A stretch of 64,000 bases of DNA from Thermoanaerobaculia bacterium (lineage in GTDB: Bacteria; Acidobacteriota; Thermoanaerobaculia; Multivoradales; J023): positions 248,001-312,000 of the forward strand of contig JAUIJL010000007.1 in NCBI GenBank assembly GCA_030431255.1, read 5' to 3'. Within the stretch, counting starts at the first letter, position 1; each line of letters begins with the position of its first letter. The notes under the pieces are model-generated. The model was not told where the DNA came from and searched no databases. It worked only from the letters and a program-made list of their open reading frames with translations. Positions 17,250 to 24,745 of this stretch are shown here, one piece after another. Position numbers and translations under genes: made by a program.

Positions 17250-19942
17250 GCCGCCGCATCGCCCATCGAGCGGCCGGCCGACTCTACGGATGGCTGGCGC
17301 GCCTATGCCCCCAAAACGCCCTGCTCGACACCACGGAGATGGTCGCCGTTTTTAAAGCAGCTCTGGAGCAAGAGCAGATCAAAAAAGGACGGTCCGCCGC
17401 CGTCCGTTTCTGTCTCGGCGCCTATCTCGACACCTTGATTTTTGCCGCGACCGCCTGGACCGACCGGTTCTTCGGCAAGGCTCCACCCGTCCAACCCCAA
17501 CACCGGGAACCCTTCACCATGAAATGGCCTTCTTTCCACGGCGCCTTCCGTTTCGGCTTTCGTTCCTTGTCCAGCACGCCGACGGTCACCGGCATCGCTG
17601 TCCTGACCGTCGCCCTCGCGGTAGGTTTGACCGCAGTCACCCTGAGCCTGGTTTACGGCACCACCTTGCGCCCCCTTCCTTTTCCGGGCGGCGAGCGCAT
17701 CCAATCGGTAGAGCTGTCGACGGTCGAGGACGGTCGCCGTGTGGAATTCGAAGCCCTCGAGCTGCGGGATTTTCGTGAGCGTCAAACGTCCTTCGAAAGC
17801 CTTGAAGGGGTGTTTCAACGCCGGGTCACCTTGCAGACCGACGATTTCGCCCAAAGCTTCAACGCCGGAGTGGTCACCGCCGGCGCCCTCGATCACCTGG
17901 GCGTCGCTCCCCTTTTCGGCCGGACTTTCCAAAGCGGTGAAGACTTCACCCGCGCCATCGAGCACGTGGTGCTGGGCTTCGAAGTCTGGCAACGCCACCT
18001 GGGGGCCCGAAGGGACATCCTGGGACACATCGTTCGCATCGACGGTCGGGAGCTACAAGTGGTGGGCGTGATGCCCGAAGGCTTTCGTTTTCCGGCCAGA
18101 GAAGATCTGTGGATTCCCATGGACTTCGACCTGCCCATGGAGGATCGAGGCAGCGGACGCAGCTTTCAGGTTTTCGGCCGACTCAAAGCCCATGTCACCC
18201 CGCAGAACGCGCAGCAGGAAGCCGCCTTGATCGCCGCGGGCATCGCCGAGCAGAACCCGGCCTTCCACCGTCCCATGACCGCCGAGGTCCGGCCCTTCAT
18301 TCAGAGCCGACTACCGGCGGGCCTGGATCCACTGCTGAGAATCCTGCCGGCGGCGGTCCTGGGCATCTTACTCATCGCGGCGGCCAATTTGATCAACCTC
18401 TTGTTGGGCCGAGCGGTGCTGCGCTCCCACGACACCACCATTCGATCGGCGCTCGGGGCCGGCAAAGCGGAGATCGGCGCCCTCTTCGTGGCCGAGTCCT
18501 TGCTCGTTTCCCTCGCGGGAGCGGCGGTCGGGGGCGGCTTAGCGATCCTGGGCGTGGCTCGACTGCAACAGGTCGCCGGTCAGTTTGCGCTCCCCTATTG
18601 GGCGGAAATCCGCCTCGATCCACCGGTTTGGGCGGCCACCGCCCTCGGTGCCGTGCTCTTCGCTCTCACGGTGGGCATCTCAGCGTCGTCACCCGCCTTG
18701 TCGCGCGGCTCCGTTCAACATCTGGGTCGCGACATGAGCCACCGCCGCGCCGGACGGATCGGCCGCGCGCTGGTCACTGCCCAAATCGCGATCTCCTGCG
18801 CCCTCTTGGTGGGTGCCGGGCTGTTGATCAAGAGCCTGGCACACGCCCGCTCGGTCGATCTCGGCTTCCAGCCGGATCGAGTGATGACCGCGGAGATCCG
18901 CCTGCCGAAGCTGGAATACCCCAACGCCGACAGCCGTTCGAGCTTCTTCGTCGATTTCTTGGATCAAGCGAGCTCCCTGCCGGGCATCACCGGAGCGGCG
19001 TGGGTGAGAAGCGCTCCCGGCACCGGCCCGACTTTCTCTTGGCCCTTCCACGTCGAAGGCACCGAGCCCCAACCCAACGCCCCCACCGCCGACGGCGTGC
19101 CGGTGAGCCACGGCTACTTCGACGTGCTCGGTATTCCGATGCTGCAAGGAAGAGACTTCTTGCCCGACGAGAGCCGAGCGAGCCAGACCCCCGCGGTCAT
19201 CGTCAACCGGACCCTCGCCGAGCGCCACTTCGAAGGCTCTCCCGTCGGCCGTCGATTGAAGCTCAGCCAAGATCCGGAAGAGCCGTGGCTGAGCATCGTC
19301 GGCGTGGTGGAAGACTCGTATATCGGCACGTCCTCGGGCGGCATCGGCCTATCGACCTCGAAGCGGGAGCAAATCTTCGTCTCGTGGGGCATCGCCCCCT
19401 ACTCCCGGGCGACCCTGCTGCTCGGCTCGGCAGTCGGCCAACCCACCCAAGCCACGCCCCAGGCCAGGGAGCTCTTGGCTTCTCTCGCCCCTGGGGTTTC
19501 CCTGGACAACGTCAACCACCTACACCGCGTGATCGACGAATCCACCTGGGCGTTCGGCCTCTTCGGCAGCTTGTTCGGAATCTTCGGCGGCGTCGCACTG
19601 ATCCTGTCGATCATCGGGCTCTACGGCGTCTCCGCCTTCGTGCTCAGCCGCAGAATCCAAGAAATGGGAGTCCGACTCGCCCTGGGCGCCACCCGCGCCG
19701 ATCTACGGCAGCTCATGCTCGGCTCCGCGGCCCGCAGCCTGGCCATCGGCATCGGCGCGGGGTGGATCCTCGGCTACCTCCTGGCCGGCTCCGTACAAGC
19801 CCTGCTCTTCGGTGTCGGCACCCTGGACTGGGCGGTCTACGGCCTCATCGCCACCACCCTGGCGATCACCGGGATTTCAGCCGCATTGATCTCCACCGGA
19901 AGGATCGGTCGAATCGCCCCGGCGGATGTCTTGAGGGGCTGA
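17246..19942 (+). CDS. ADOP-type FtsX/MacB-like permease with N-terminal extension
   Basis: 898 residues. About 95 N-terminal residues form the helical extension found in PadR-linked members, then MKWPSFHGAFRFGFRSL and a first membrane helix, an extracytoplasmic MacB-like domain (about 125-350), three helices in the middle, a second periplasmic domain, and three C-terminal helices (LFGIFGGVALILSIIGLYGVSAFVLSRR). This is the duplicated FtsX fold of 'acidobacterial duplicated orphan permease' proteins, which lack an adjacent ATPase. No ATPase gene is nearby. Substrate unknown. Translationally coupled to the PadR gene, hence probably induced by its ligand. Confidence 0.92.
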   Translation: MSRRIAHRAAGRLYGWLARLCPQNALLDTTEMVAVFKAALEQEQIKKGRSAAVRFCLGAYLDTLIFAATAWTDRFFGKAPPVQPQHREPFTMKWPSFHGAFRFGFRSLSSTPTVTGIAVLTVALAVGLTAVTLSLVYGTTLRPLPFPGGERIQSVELSTVEDGRRVEFEALELRDFRERQTSFESLEGVFQRRVTLQTDDFAQSFNAGVVTAGALDHLGVAPLFGRTFQSGEDFTRAIEHVVLGFEVWQRHLGARRDILGHIVRIDGRELQVVGVMPEGFRFPAREDLWIPMDFDLPMEDRGSGRSFQVFGRLKAHVTPQNAQQEAALIAAGIAEQNPAFHRPMTAEVRPFIQSRLPAGLDPLLRILPAAVLGILLIAAANLINLLLGRAVLRSHDTTIRSALGAGKAEIGALFVAESLLVSLAGAAVGGGLAILGVARLQQVAGQFALPYWAEIRLDPPVWAATALGAVLFALTVGISASSPALSRGSVQHLGRDMSHRRAGRIGRALVTAQIAISCALLVGAGLLIKSLAHARSVDLGFQPDRVMTAEIRLPKLEYPNADSRSSFFVDFLDQASSLPGITGAAWVRSAPGTGPTFSWPFHVEGTEPQPNAPTADGVPVSHGYFDVLGIPMLQGRDFLPDESRASQTPAVIVNRTLAERHFEGSPVGRRLKLSQDPEEPWLSIVGVVEDSYIGTSSGGIGLSTSKREQIFVSWGIAPYSRATLLLGSAVGQPTQATPQARELLASLAPGVSLDNVNHLHRVIDESTWAFGLFGSLFGIFGGVALILSIIGLYGVSAFVLSRRIQEMGVRLALGATRADLRQLMLGSAARSLAIGIGAGWILGYLLAGSVQALLFGVGTLDWAVYGLIATTLAITGISAALISTGRIGRIAPADVLRG

Positions 19943-19959
19943 GGACCTGAGGGGCTGAA

Positions 19960-19986
19960 GGGCTGGGGGGCTGGGGGGCTGGGGGG
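19960..19986. repeat. G-rich microrepeat able to form a G-quadruplex
   Basis: Three runs of six G separated by CT, preceded by a GGG, lie in the 59-bp gap between convergent genes. Decayed GGGGCTG copies extend back to about 19934, into the last codons of the permease. Confidence 0.8.
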
Positions 19987-20001
19987 ACGTTGAGATATGG
20001 C

Positions 20002-21132
20002 TCACTCGCGAAGCGTGGCCCCATAACCCCGCTGCTCCGCGGCGTCGGCAATGCCGACGGCAAATCGCTCGTGGGCCACCGCGTTGAGGTGATCGTCCCA
20101 CCCCAACCCGAATTTCGAAGCGGTTTCGGGCCAGCTTCGGGCTTCCGGCAACAATGCCAGCAGCTCGACCACGGGAACGTCGTGCTCCACACCGAGTTCT
20201 TGAAAAAGCCGACGATAGTTCAGTCGTCCGGCAAAGGGCGCCATGACCACGGGGATGTCGCGCTCGTTGAGGGTCGAGAGCATGGCACCCAGCGGAACGT
20301 AAAGGGTCTTCTCAAGCCTCGGATCCACCTCCGCCTCCGGGACCTTCGGCAACGGCGCCATCCAATGCTCCCGCGGGTCCTCTTTGCCCTGCCTCATCTC
20401 CTGCGCTTCTCGCTGCAAACGGTACCTTTCCCGCGTCAGCTGCAAGTAGAGCAAGAGACGGCTTTCCGTCAACCACCACGGCGGCGGCTCCACGTTCGAT
20501 TCCACCAGATCGATAGATTTATCGAGCAGGCGAGAATCCTCATTGGAGAGATCTCCGTCCACATGAAGGTAGCCCGCTTCGTCCACCTTCATCGCCGGCT
20601 CGTTGTCGTTGACACAGGGAACGATCACCACCATATCAGGCTCAAAACCCAACGCGATCCGATCCAACACCGCCTTCTGTTGAAAGCTGTTGTACCCGGC
20701 AACACCAAACCCCAACACCTCCACCGGAACCCCATAGCGCCGGGTCAGCTCCCGAGCCAACACCTCACCCACCGAGTCCTCGAACGGAACCCCGAATCCG
20801 AACGCATGGGAATCACCGAGCAAAGCCACCCGCCAATGCCCCGGCGTTTTCTTCTCAGACCACTCAGGACCCCGAAAACCGAGCCGATTGATGCTCAGAG
20901 GCACCCCATATCCAATACCCTCGAAACCGGGCTCATAGGTGTAGTGAAGCCCCGGAATATCGGAAGTCCGATAAAAGCTCGCAATCGGCCAGAACGTATG
21001 CTCCGGCACCAAAACACGGGCCAGCACCTCACCCAGCCCAGCCGTGATCAACACCACCAAGACACCGGTCATGCACACAAAGATCCAACGTCGTGTGGCG
21101 GAGATCGAGGGATGGGATCCAGCGGCGGTCAT
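20002..21132 (-). CDS. Membrane-anchored SGNH/GDSL-type hydrolase
   Basis: 376 residues with one N-terminal membrane helix (about 15-40), the rest probably outside. SGNH blocks are visible: the catalytic Ser in LLGDSHAFGFG (about 105), Gly in GFGVAGYNS (about 141), Asn in VPCVNDNEP (about 173), and Asp/His in WDDHLNAVAHERFA near 350. Family members are esterases or acyl-transferases acting on sugars, lipids or polysaccharides. Convergent with the ADOP permease across the G-rich repeat. No neighbouring polysaccharide genes indicate its substrate. Confidence 0.87.
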   Translation of the reverse strand: MTAAGSHPSISATRRWIFVCMTGVLVVLITAGLGEVLARVLVPEHTFWPIASFYRTSDIPGLHYTYEPGFEGIGYGVPLSINRLGFRGPEWSEKKTPGHWRVALLGDSHAFGFGVPFEDSVGEVLARELTRRYGVPVEVLGFGVAGYNSFQQKAVLDRIALGFEPDMVVIVPCVNDNEPAMKVDEAGYLHVDGDLSNEDSRLLDKSIDLVESNVEPPPWWLTESRLLLYLQLTRERYRLQREAQEMRQGKEDPREHWMAPLPKVPEAEVDPRLEKTLYVPLGAMLSTLNERDIPVVMAPFAGRLNYRRLFQELGVEHDVPVVELLALLPEARSWPETASKFGLGWDDHLNAVAHERFAVGIADAAEQRGYGATLRE

Positions 21133-21499
21133 GGGGCTCTTCGATGTAAAAGGAGTGAGGCGGATTTGGAACCCGCCGAGTATAGCTGCCGAGTCGAGAC
21201 TCAGGTGACCGACAGGTCCACGCGGGAAGAGGTCGACTTGCGGAGTCTGACGATTGCTCTACAAGGAGAAGGCATTGAAGGTAACGACCCATGTGAGCGC
21301 GCGGGAACCACCGGCATGATGGTCCCCACTGGCTAATTGCAGCATGGAGCTCTGGACGCGTGGCTTGCCGAGCGCGTGCGCAAGTCGACCAGCGATCACG
21401 CGAAGGGTTGATTGCTATTTGATTGCTGGCACGCGAAAAGGGCACCTCATGAGAAGCGCCCTTTGCTATCGTAAAGCCTTGTGGCTGAACATTTTGTAG
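21133..21499. other. Host intergenic region left of the integrated element
   Basis: 367 bases between the SGNH hydrolase start and the displaced tRNA fragment. The right part holds the tRNA terminator listed separately. I see no reading frame, RNA gene or repeat in the rest. Confidence 0.4.
21436..21461 (-). terminator. Rho-independent terminator, originally of tRNA-Arg(ACG)
   Basis: On the minus strand a nine-pair stem (two G-U pairs) with loop TCAT is followed by TTTT. It lies about 40 bases beyond the displaced tRNA 3' end, where the host tRNA gene would have terminated before integration. Confidence 0.75.
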
Positions 21500-21549
21500 A
21501 TGGTGCACCCGTAGGGATTCGAACCCCAAACCTTCTGATCCGTAGTCAG
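21500..21549. repeat. Left attachment site: displaced 3' part of tRNA-Arg
   Basis: Perfect 50-base match to 30044-30093. It covers CCA, the T-arm, the variable loop and the anticodon arm, and homology stops after GTCAG. Minus-strand sense. Confidence 0.92.
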
Positions 21550-21716
21550 GTACACATCCAGGCCCCCATTTACGATTTGTTCACACATGCAGCCATAACC
21601 TCTTTGTTTTCAGCTTTCATGATAGAGTCGACCTCGAAGCAAGAACCACAAGAGTGCATAGATTTCGATCTGATGTGGTTACTTGATGGTTACTTCTGAA
21701 CTGCCTGGAGGTCGCG

Positions 21717-22892
21717 ATGAGGCTCACCAAAACTGCCGCTGATGCAGCCACTTTTGCTGGTGGAACGGACTATCGTTGGGATGACGCTCTGCCGTGTTTT
21801 GGGTTGCGGATCTATCCAAGCGGGCGGAAGGCGTTCGTTGTCAGTTATCGGTACCAGCGGCGTAAGAAAATCAAGGTTCTGGGTCGTTACGGCGTGCTGA
21901 CAGTCGACCAAGCTCGGCGGCGTGCGAGGGAAGTGCTGGCCGAAGTGACTTTGGGGCACGAGCCATCAACCTCCCGGAACGAGGCATCAGATGCTCTACC
22001 GACTTTTGCCGACTTGGCAGAGCGCTACCTTCGAGATCATGCGATCCCGAAGAAGAAACCCAAGAGCGCTGCTGAAGACAAGCGCATGCTGGAAGCCACC
22101 ATCCTCCCTGCGTTCGGCACCATTGCAGCGGAAGCCTTGAGTCGTGACGACATCTCTCGCTTGCACAGCTCGCTCGGTGCCACGCCCTACAAAGCGAATA
22201 GGGTGCTCGCGCTGCTACGGAAAGCCTGTAACCTGGCAGAAGCTTGGGGCTGGAGACCAGACGGTTCGAACCCTTGTCGCCATGTACAGCCCTTCAAGGA
22301 GAAAAGCCGCGAGCGGTTTCTCTCCGCCGAAGAGCTTGGTCGGCTAGGCGTGGTTTTGAATGAGGCAGAGGAGAGTGAAGTGGAGTCGCCGGTGGCGCTT
22401 GCTGCGATTCGGTTGCTGCTGCTCACGGGTTGTCGGAAGTCTGAGATTTTGAGTCTCCGCTGGGAAGAGGTCGATCTGGAACGACAGGTTCTGTTCCTTC
22501 CTGATTCCAAAACTGGTGCCAAGGTGGTGCCACTCGGAAGAGCGGCCGTCGATGTTCTTGAGCACCAGAGAATCGTGCAAGGCAACCCGTACGTCTTCCC
22601 AGGCAGAGGAGGAAAGGGGCATTTAATCGGTCTTCAGAAGATCTGGGAGCGAATCCGGGAATCAGCGGAGCTTCCCGACGTGCGCCTGCATGACTTGCGG
22701 CATTCCTTTGCCAGCGCAGGAGCTGGCGTTGGTATGGGACTCCCCATTATCGGAAAGATCCTCGGTCACGCTGATCCCGGGACGACTGCTCGCTATGCTC
22801 ACTTGGCGACGGATCCGTTGGTGCAGGCGGCTGATCAGATCTCGAAGAAGCTGGCAGCCGGCTTGGGAGAGATTCCGTCTCCTCTCGAATAG
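21717..22892 (+). CDS. int: Tyrosine recombinase (phage/island integrase)
   Basis: 391 residues, ATG preceded by GGAGG six bases upstream. The N-terminal domain (about 1-85, FGLRIYPSGRKAFVVSYRY) is of the DUF4102 type found in tRNA-targeting P4-like integrases. A core-binding domain covers about 95-185. The catalytic domain follows, with Arg in LTGCRKSEIL (about 245), HDLRHSFAS (about 325), LGHADPGTTARYAH (His and Tyr, about 350-362). All five standard catalytic positions appear present, so it is probably active. Located 168 bp inside the left att site, pointing into the element, as expected for the enzyme that recombines the 50-bp tRNA core. Confidence 0.95.
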   Translation: MRLTKTAADAATFAGGTDYRWDDALPCFGLRIYPSGRKAFVVSYRYQRRKKIKVLGRYGVLTVDQARRRAREVLAEVTLGHEPSTSRNEASDALPTFADLAERYLRDHAIPKKKPKSAAEDKRMLEATILPAFGTIAAEALSRDDISRLHSSLGATPYKANRVLALLRKACNLAEAWGWRPDGSNPCRHVQPFKEKSRERFLSAEELGRLGVVLNEAEESEVESPVALAAIRLLLLTGCRKSEILSLRWEEVDLERQVLFLPDSKTGAKVVPLGRAAVDVLEHQRIVQGNPYVFPGRGGKGHLIGLQKIWERIRESAELPDVRLHDLRHSFASAGAGVGMGLPIIGKILGHADPGTTARYAHLATDPLVQAADQISKKLAAGLGEIPSPLE

Positions 22893-23768
22893 TGCCTATG
22901 CTCACTTCGGGAGATGGTGAGTGGCGAATCCAATTGCCGTCGAGCAGCCAGGACCAGGTGAACCTGGGTATTTTGTTTCTATGCAGGCTTGCCGAAGGAC
23001 ACACTCTTACAATGAGTGTCCTTCAAGATTTTGTCCGCTTTCCGAGGTGCTTTTCGTCGGCTGCCTGGCATTCTGTGGGGTCGAGGGGCGAAGCCCCTGC
23101 AAGAGCGATTGGGCTTCGAGCTTTGCTCGGCTGCCCAATTGCAATCTTGCCCCTGCCCTAAGCTGTGCTTCCAAGGTGGGGTCACCGCTCACCTCTGCGG
23201 CAGCTTTGCTGCCCACTGCGGAAAAGCCCGGGGATGTTGGTCAGCCGTGGGAGGCTCGGCAATCATCGTCAAAGATGGACATCTTCGTCGTCGACTTTGG
23301 CGACGTCTCTGCGGAACCTTTGCTGCCTGAAACGCAAGCAAAAGATTAGACCGCAGGAAGGTCAACACAAGACCGAGCACCCTCTCTTCTTGAGAGTTGA
23401 TACTGGACACTCATCTCAATAGTAGGGTAGCTTTACCAATTAAGCAGTCTCGAACGCTCTGATGATATTCTACTAAATCGCGCAATATGCGCATAACTAG
23501 AACCTTGCATATTGACTGCCAGAAAATTCTGTAAAATAGCTCTGTCATGTACAGGCGGAGGAGAATTCGATTTGACGAGCATTGAATATTTACTTGATTC
23601 AAGAAAGATGATATAATTTAATAGATTTCAATTCGATTTCTGCTGCCAAAACCCTTCTCTCTCGACGGCATAAGGCAAAGATTAAGCAGTCATAGAAAGG
23701 CAGCTGCTCAAGAATGCCAAAAAAGCAATGATGGCAACCTACCGCCCCATGAGAGGCACGTTGCCTCG
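22893..23768. other. Long non-coding stretch with a series of hairpins, then AT-rich DNA
   Basis: No convincing gene. Strong stem-loops: 22994-23024 (11-pair stem with a 2-base bulge, ending near AAGATTTT, a possible integrase terminator), 23084-23098 (AGGGGC/GCCCCT), 23108-23139 (ATTGGGC/GCCCAAT enclosing GAGC-TTT-GCTC), 23199-23213 (GGCAGC-TTT-GCTGCC) and 23289-23305 (CGTCG/CGACG around ACTTTGG). The last three share TTT in the loop. From about 23400 to 23700 the DNA is AT-rich and carries the likely cassette promoter. Confidence 0.5.
23589..23617 (+). promoter_or_regulatory. Candidate promoter of the DUF4407 cassette
   Basis: A perfect TATAAT (23612-23617) with a weak TTTACT 17 bases upstream, in AT-rich DNA ahead of the first cassette gene. 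The interrupted palindrome TTGA-T-TCAA lies in the spacer and may bind a regulator. Confidence 0.4.
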
Positions 23769-24017
23769 TTGCAGCAGAGGAGTCAACTTTCTGTAGTTGA
23801 ACTCTATGGCACAGGATTAAGGCGGCTAGGACAACTCATAGATCGAAACCGAAGAGAGATCACCTCAATTGAAAATAAGCTAGCCGAACTCATCGGAGAT
23901 GATGAACGACCACTAGATGAGATTCAGAAAGACTGGCAAGCAAAACTCGTTGCTGAGACAAAGAGACGTCAGAAGATTGCTGCTAAGAAGGCGGCCCAGG
24001 AGTTTACTGAGAATTAG
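23769..24017 (+). CDS. Small charged helical protein, first gene of the DUF4407 cassette
   Basis: About 82 residues, start uncertain: the only standard codon in frame near the beginning is a TTG with GAGAGG twelve bases upstream. Residues 12-80 are predicted helical and strongly charged (LGQLIDRNRREITSIENKL, then a Lys/Ala-rich end KRRQKIAAKKAAQEF), so a coiled coil is likely. No signal peptide or membrane segment. A 22-codon open frame (23728-23796) overlaps its start and could couple translation. It is 27 bp from the next gene in the same direction. I do not recognise the family. Confidence 0.5.
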   Translation: MQQRSQLSVVELYGTGLRRLGQLIDRNRREITSIENKLAELIGDDERPLDEIQKDWQAKLVAETKRRQKIAAKKAAQEFTEN

Positions 24018-24044
24018 CACATACAGAAAAAGAGAGGTACTGAA

Positions 24045-24614
24045 ATGACCGAGCTAGACCACTACGAAGAGCATTTCCCTGCGGTCCAAGACAGTAATGA
24101 AATTGCCGAATTTCTGAAAAAGCACCATCATGAAGTGAGCAAAAAAGTCAGCAAGCTCGCTCTTGCCAGAGAGAACCAATCTCTCCTCAGACGGCTCTTC
24201 CCCACGGATCTCGACAAGGTTTTTGCAGATGCAAAGGTACAGGCTGCAACTACAGAGTTGTCGTTTCGCCATGCCGCGCTTGAACTCAGCGCAAAATCTA
24301 AGATGGAAGCGGTGGAGGAGCAATGCCAGGTTATGGTCAGGATGGTCAAGTCTCACCATCGAGCCGAATTCGCAAAATTCGTTACTGAGGCGTATTTGAG
24401 GCTCAGTGAAGACGTCGACCAGAAAACCAAAAGGCACCTCGAAGGTTCACGCAAGAGATACGAGACCTACGAGGAGTTCAAAGACCTCCCTGTTGGCGCC
24501 ACATACATGAAGCACATCACAGCAGCCGATGATAAATTTTTTCGATGGCTCGAGAAATTGCTTGAGAACTTTCGCTCGATTGCAGATGAGAAGGTTCGGC
24601 AATACCGTTTATAG
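24045..24614 (+). CDS. Helical cytoplasmic protein of unknown family, second gene of the DUF4407 cassette
   Basis: 189 residues, ATG with GAGAGG eight bases upstream. Almost entirely helical and charged, no hydrophobic segment, no Cys-metal cluster. Notable segments are the His-rich FLKKHHHEVSKKVSKL near the N-terminus and FFRWLEKLLENFRSIADEKV at the C-terminus, which could be amphipathic. No enzyme motif is visible. Its position between a small coiled-coil gene and a membrane coiled-coil gene suggests the three products interact, perhaps as a membrane-bound complex. That is inference. Confidence 0.65.
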   Translation: MTELDHYEEHFPAVQDSNEIAEFLKKHHHEVSKKVSKLALARENQSLLRRLFPTDLDKVFADAKVQAATTELSFRHAALELSAKSKMEAVEEQCQVMVRMVKSHHRAEFAKFVTEAYLRLSEDVDQKTKRHLEGSRKRYETYEEFKDLPVGATYMKHITAADDKFFRWLEKLLENFRSIADEKVRQYRL

Positions 24615-24706
24615 CAGATTGTGGAACTGGCATGCGATTGAGAGGTGAAATTTACATGGGTTTACCGCTAGCCTAGCCCACACGCCTACCGACGAAAATA
24701 CGAATC

Positions 24707-24745
24707 ATGAAGAGCCGACAAGAGGGGGGGGGGCATTCGCAATGA
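24707..24745 (+). promoter_or_regulatory. Poly-G tract inside a 12-codon mini-ORF overlapping the DUF4407 start
   Basis: A run of ten G (24724-24733) lies 8 bases before the DUF4407 ATG and supplies its ribosome-binding site. The same G run is inside a mini-ORF (ATG 24707, product MKSRQEGGGHSQ) whose TGA overlaps the gene's ATG as ATGA. With ten G the mini-ORF stops there. With eleven or eight G it would read in frame into the gene. Confidence 0.6.

Noticed and set aside
22893-23768. Retron or type III toxin-antitoxin RNA in the hairpin region
   Set aside because: No reverse transcriptase or ToxN-like gene nearby and no regular short direct repeats.
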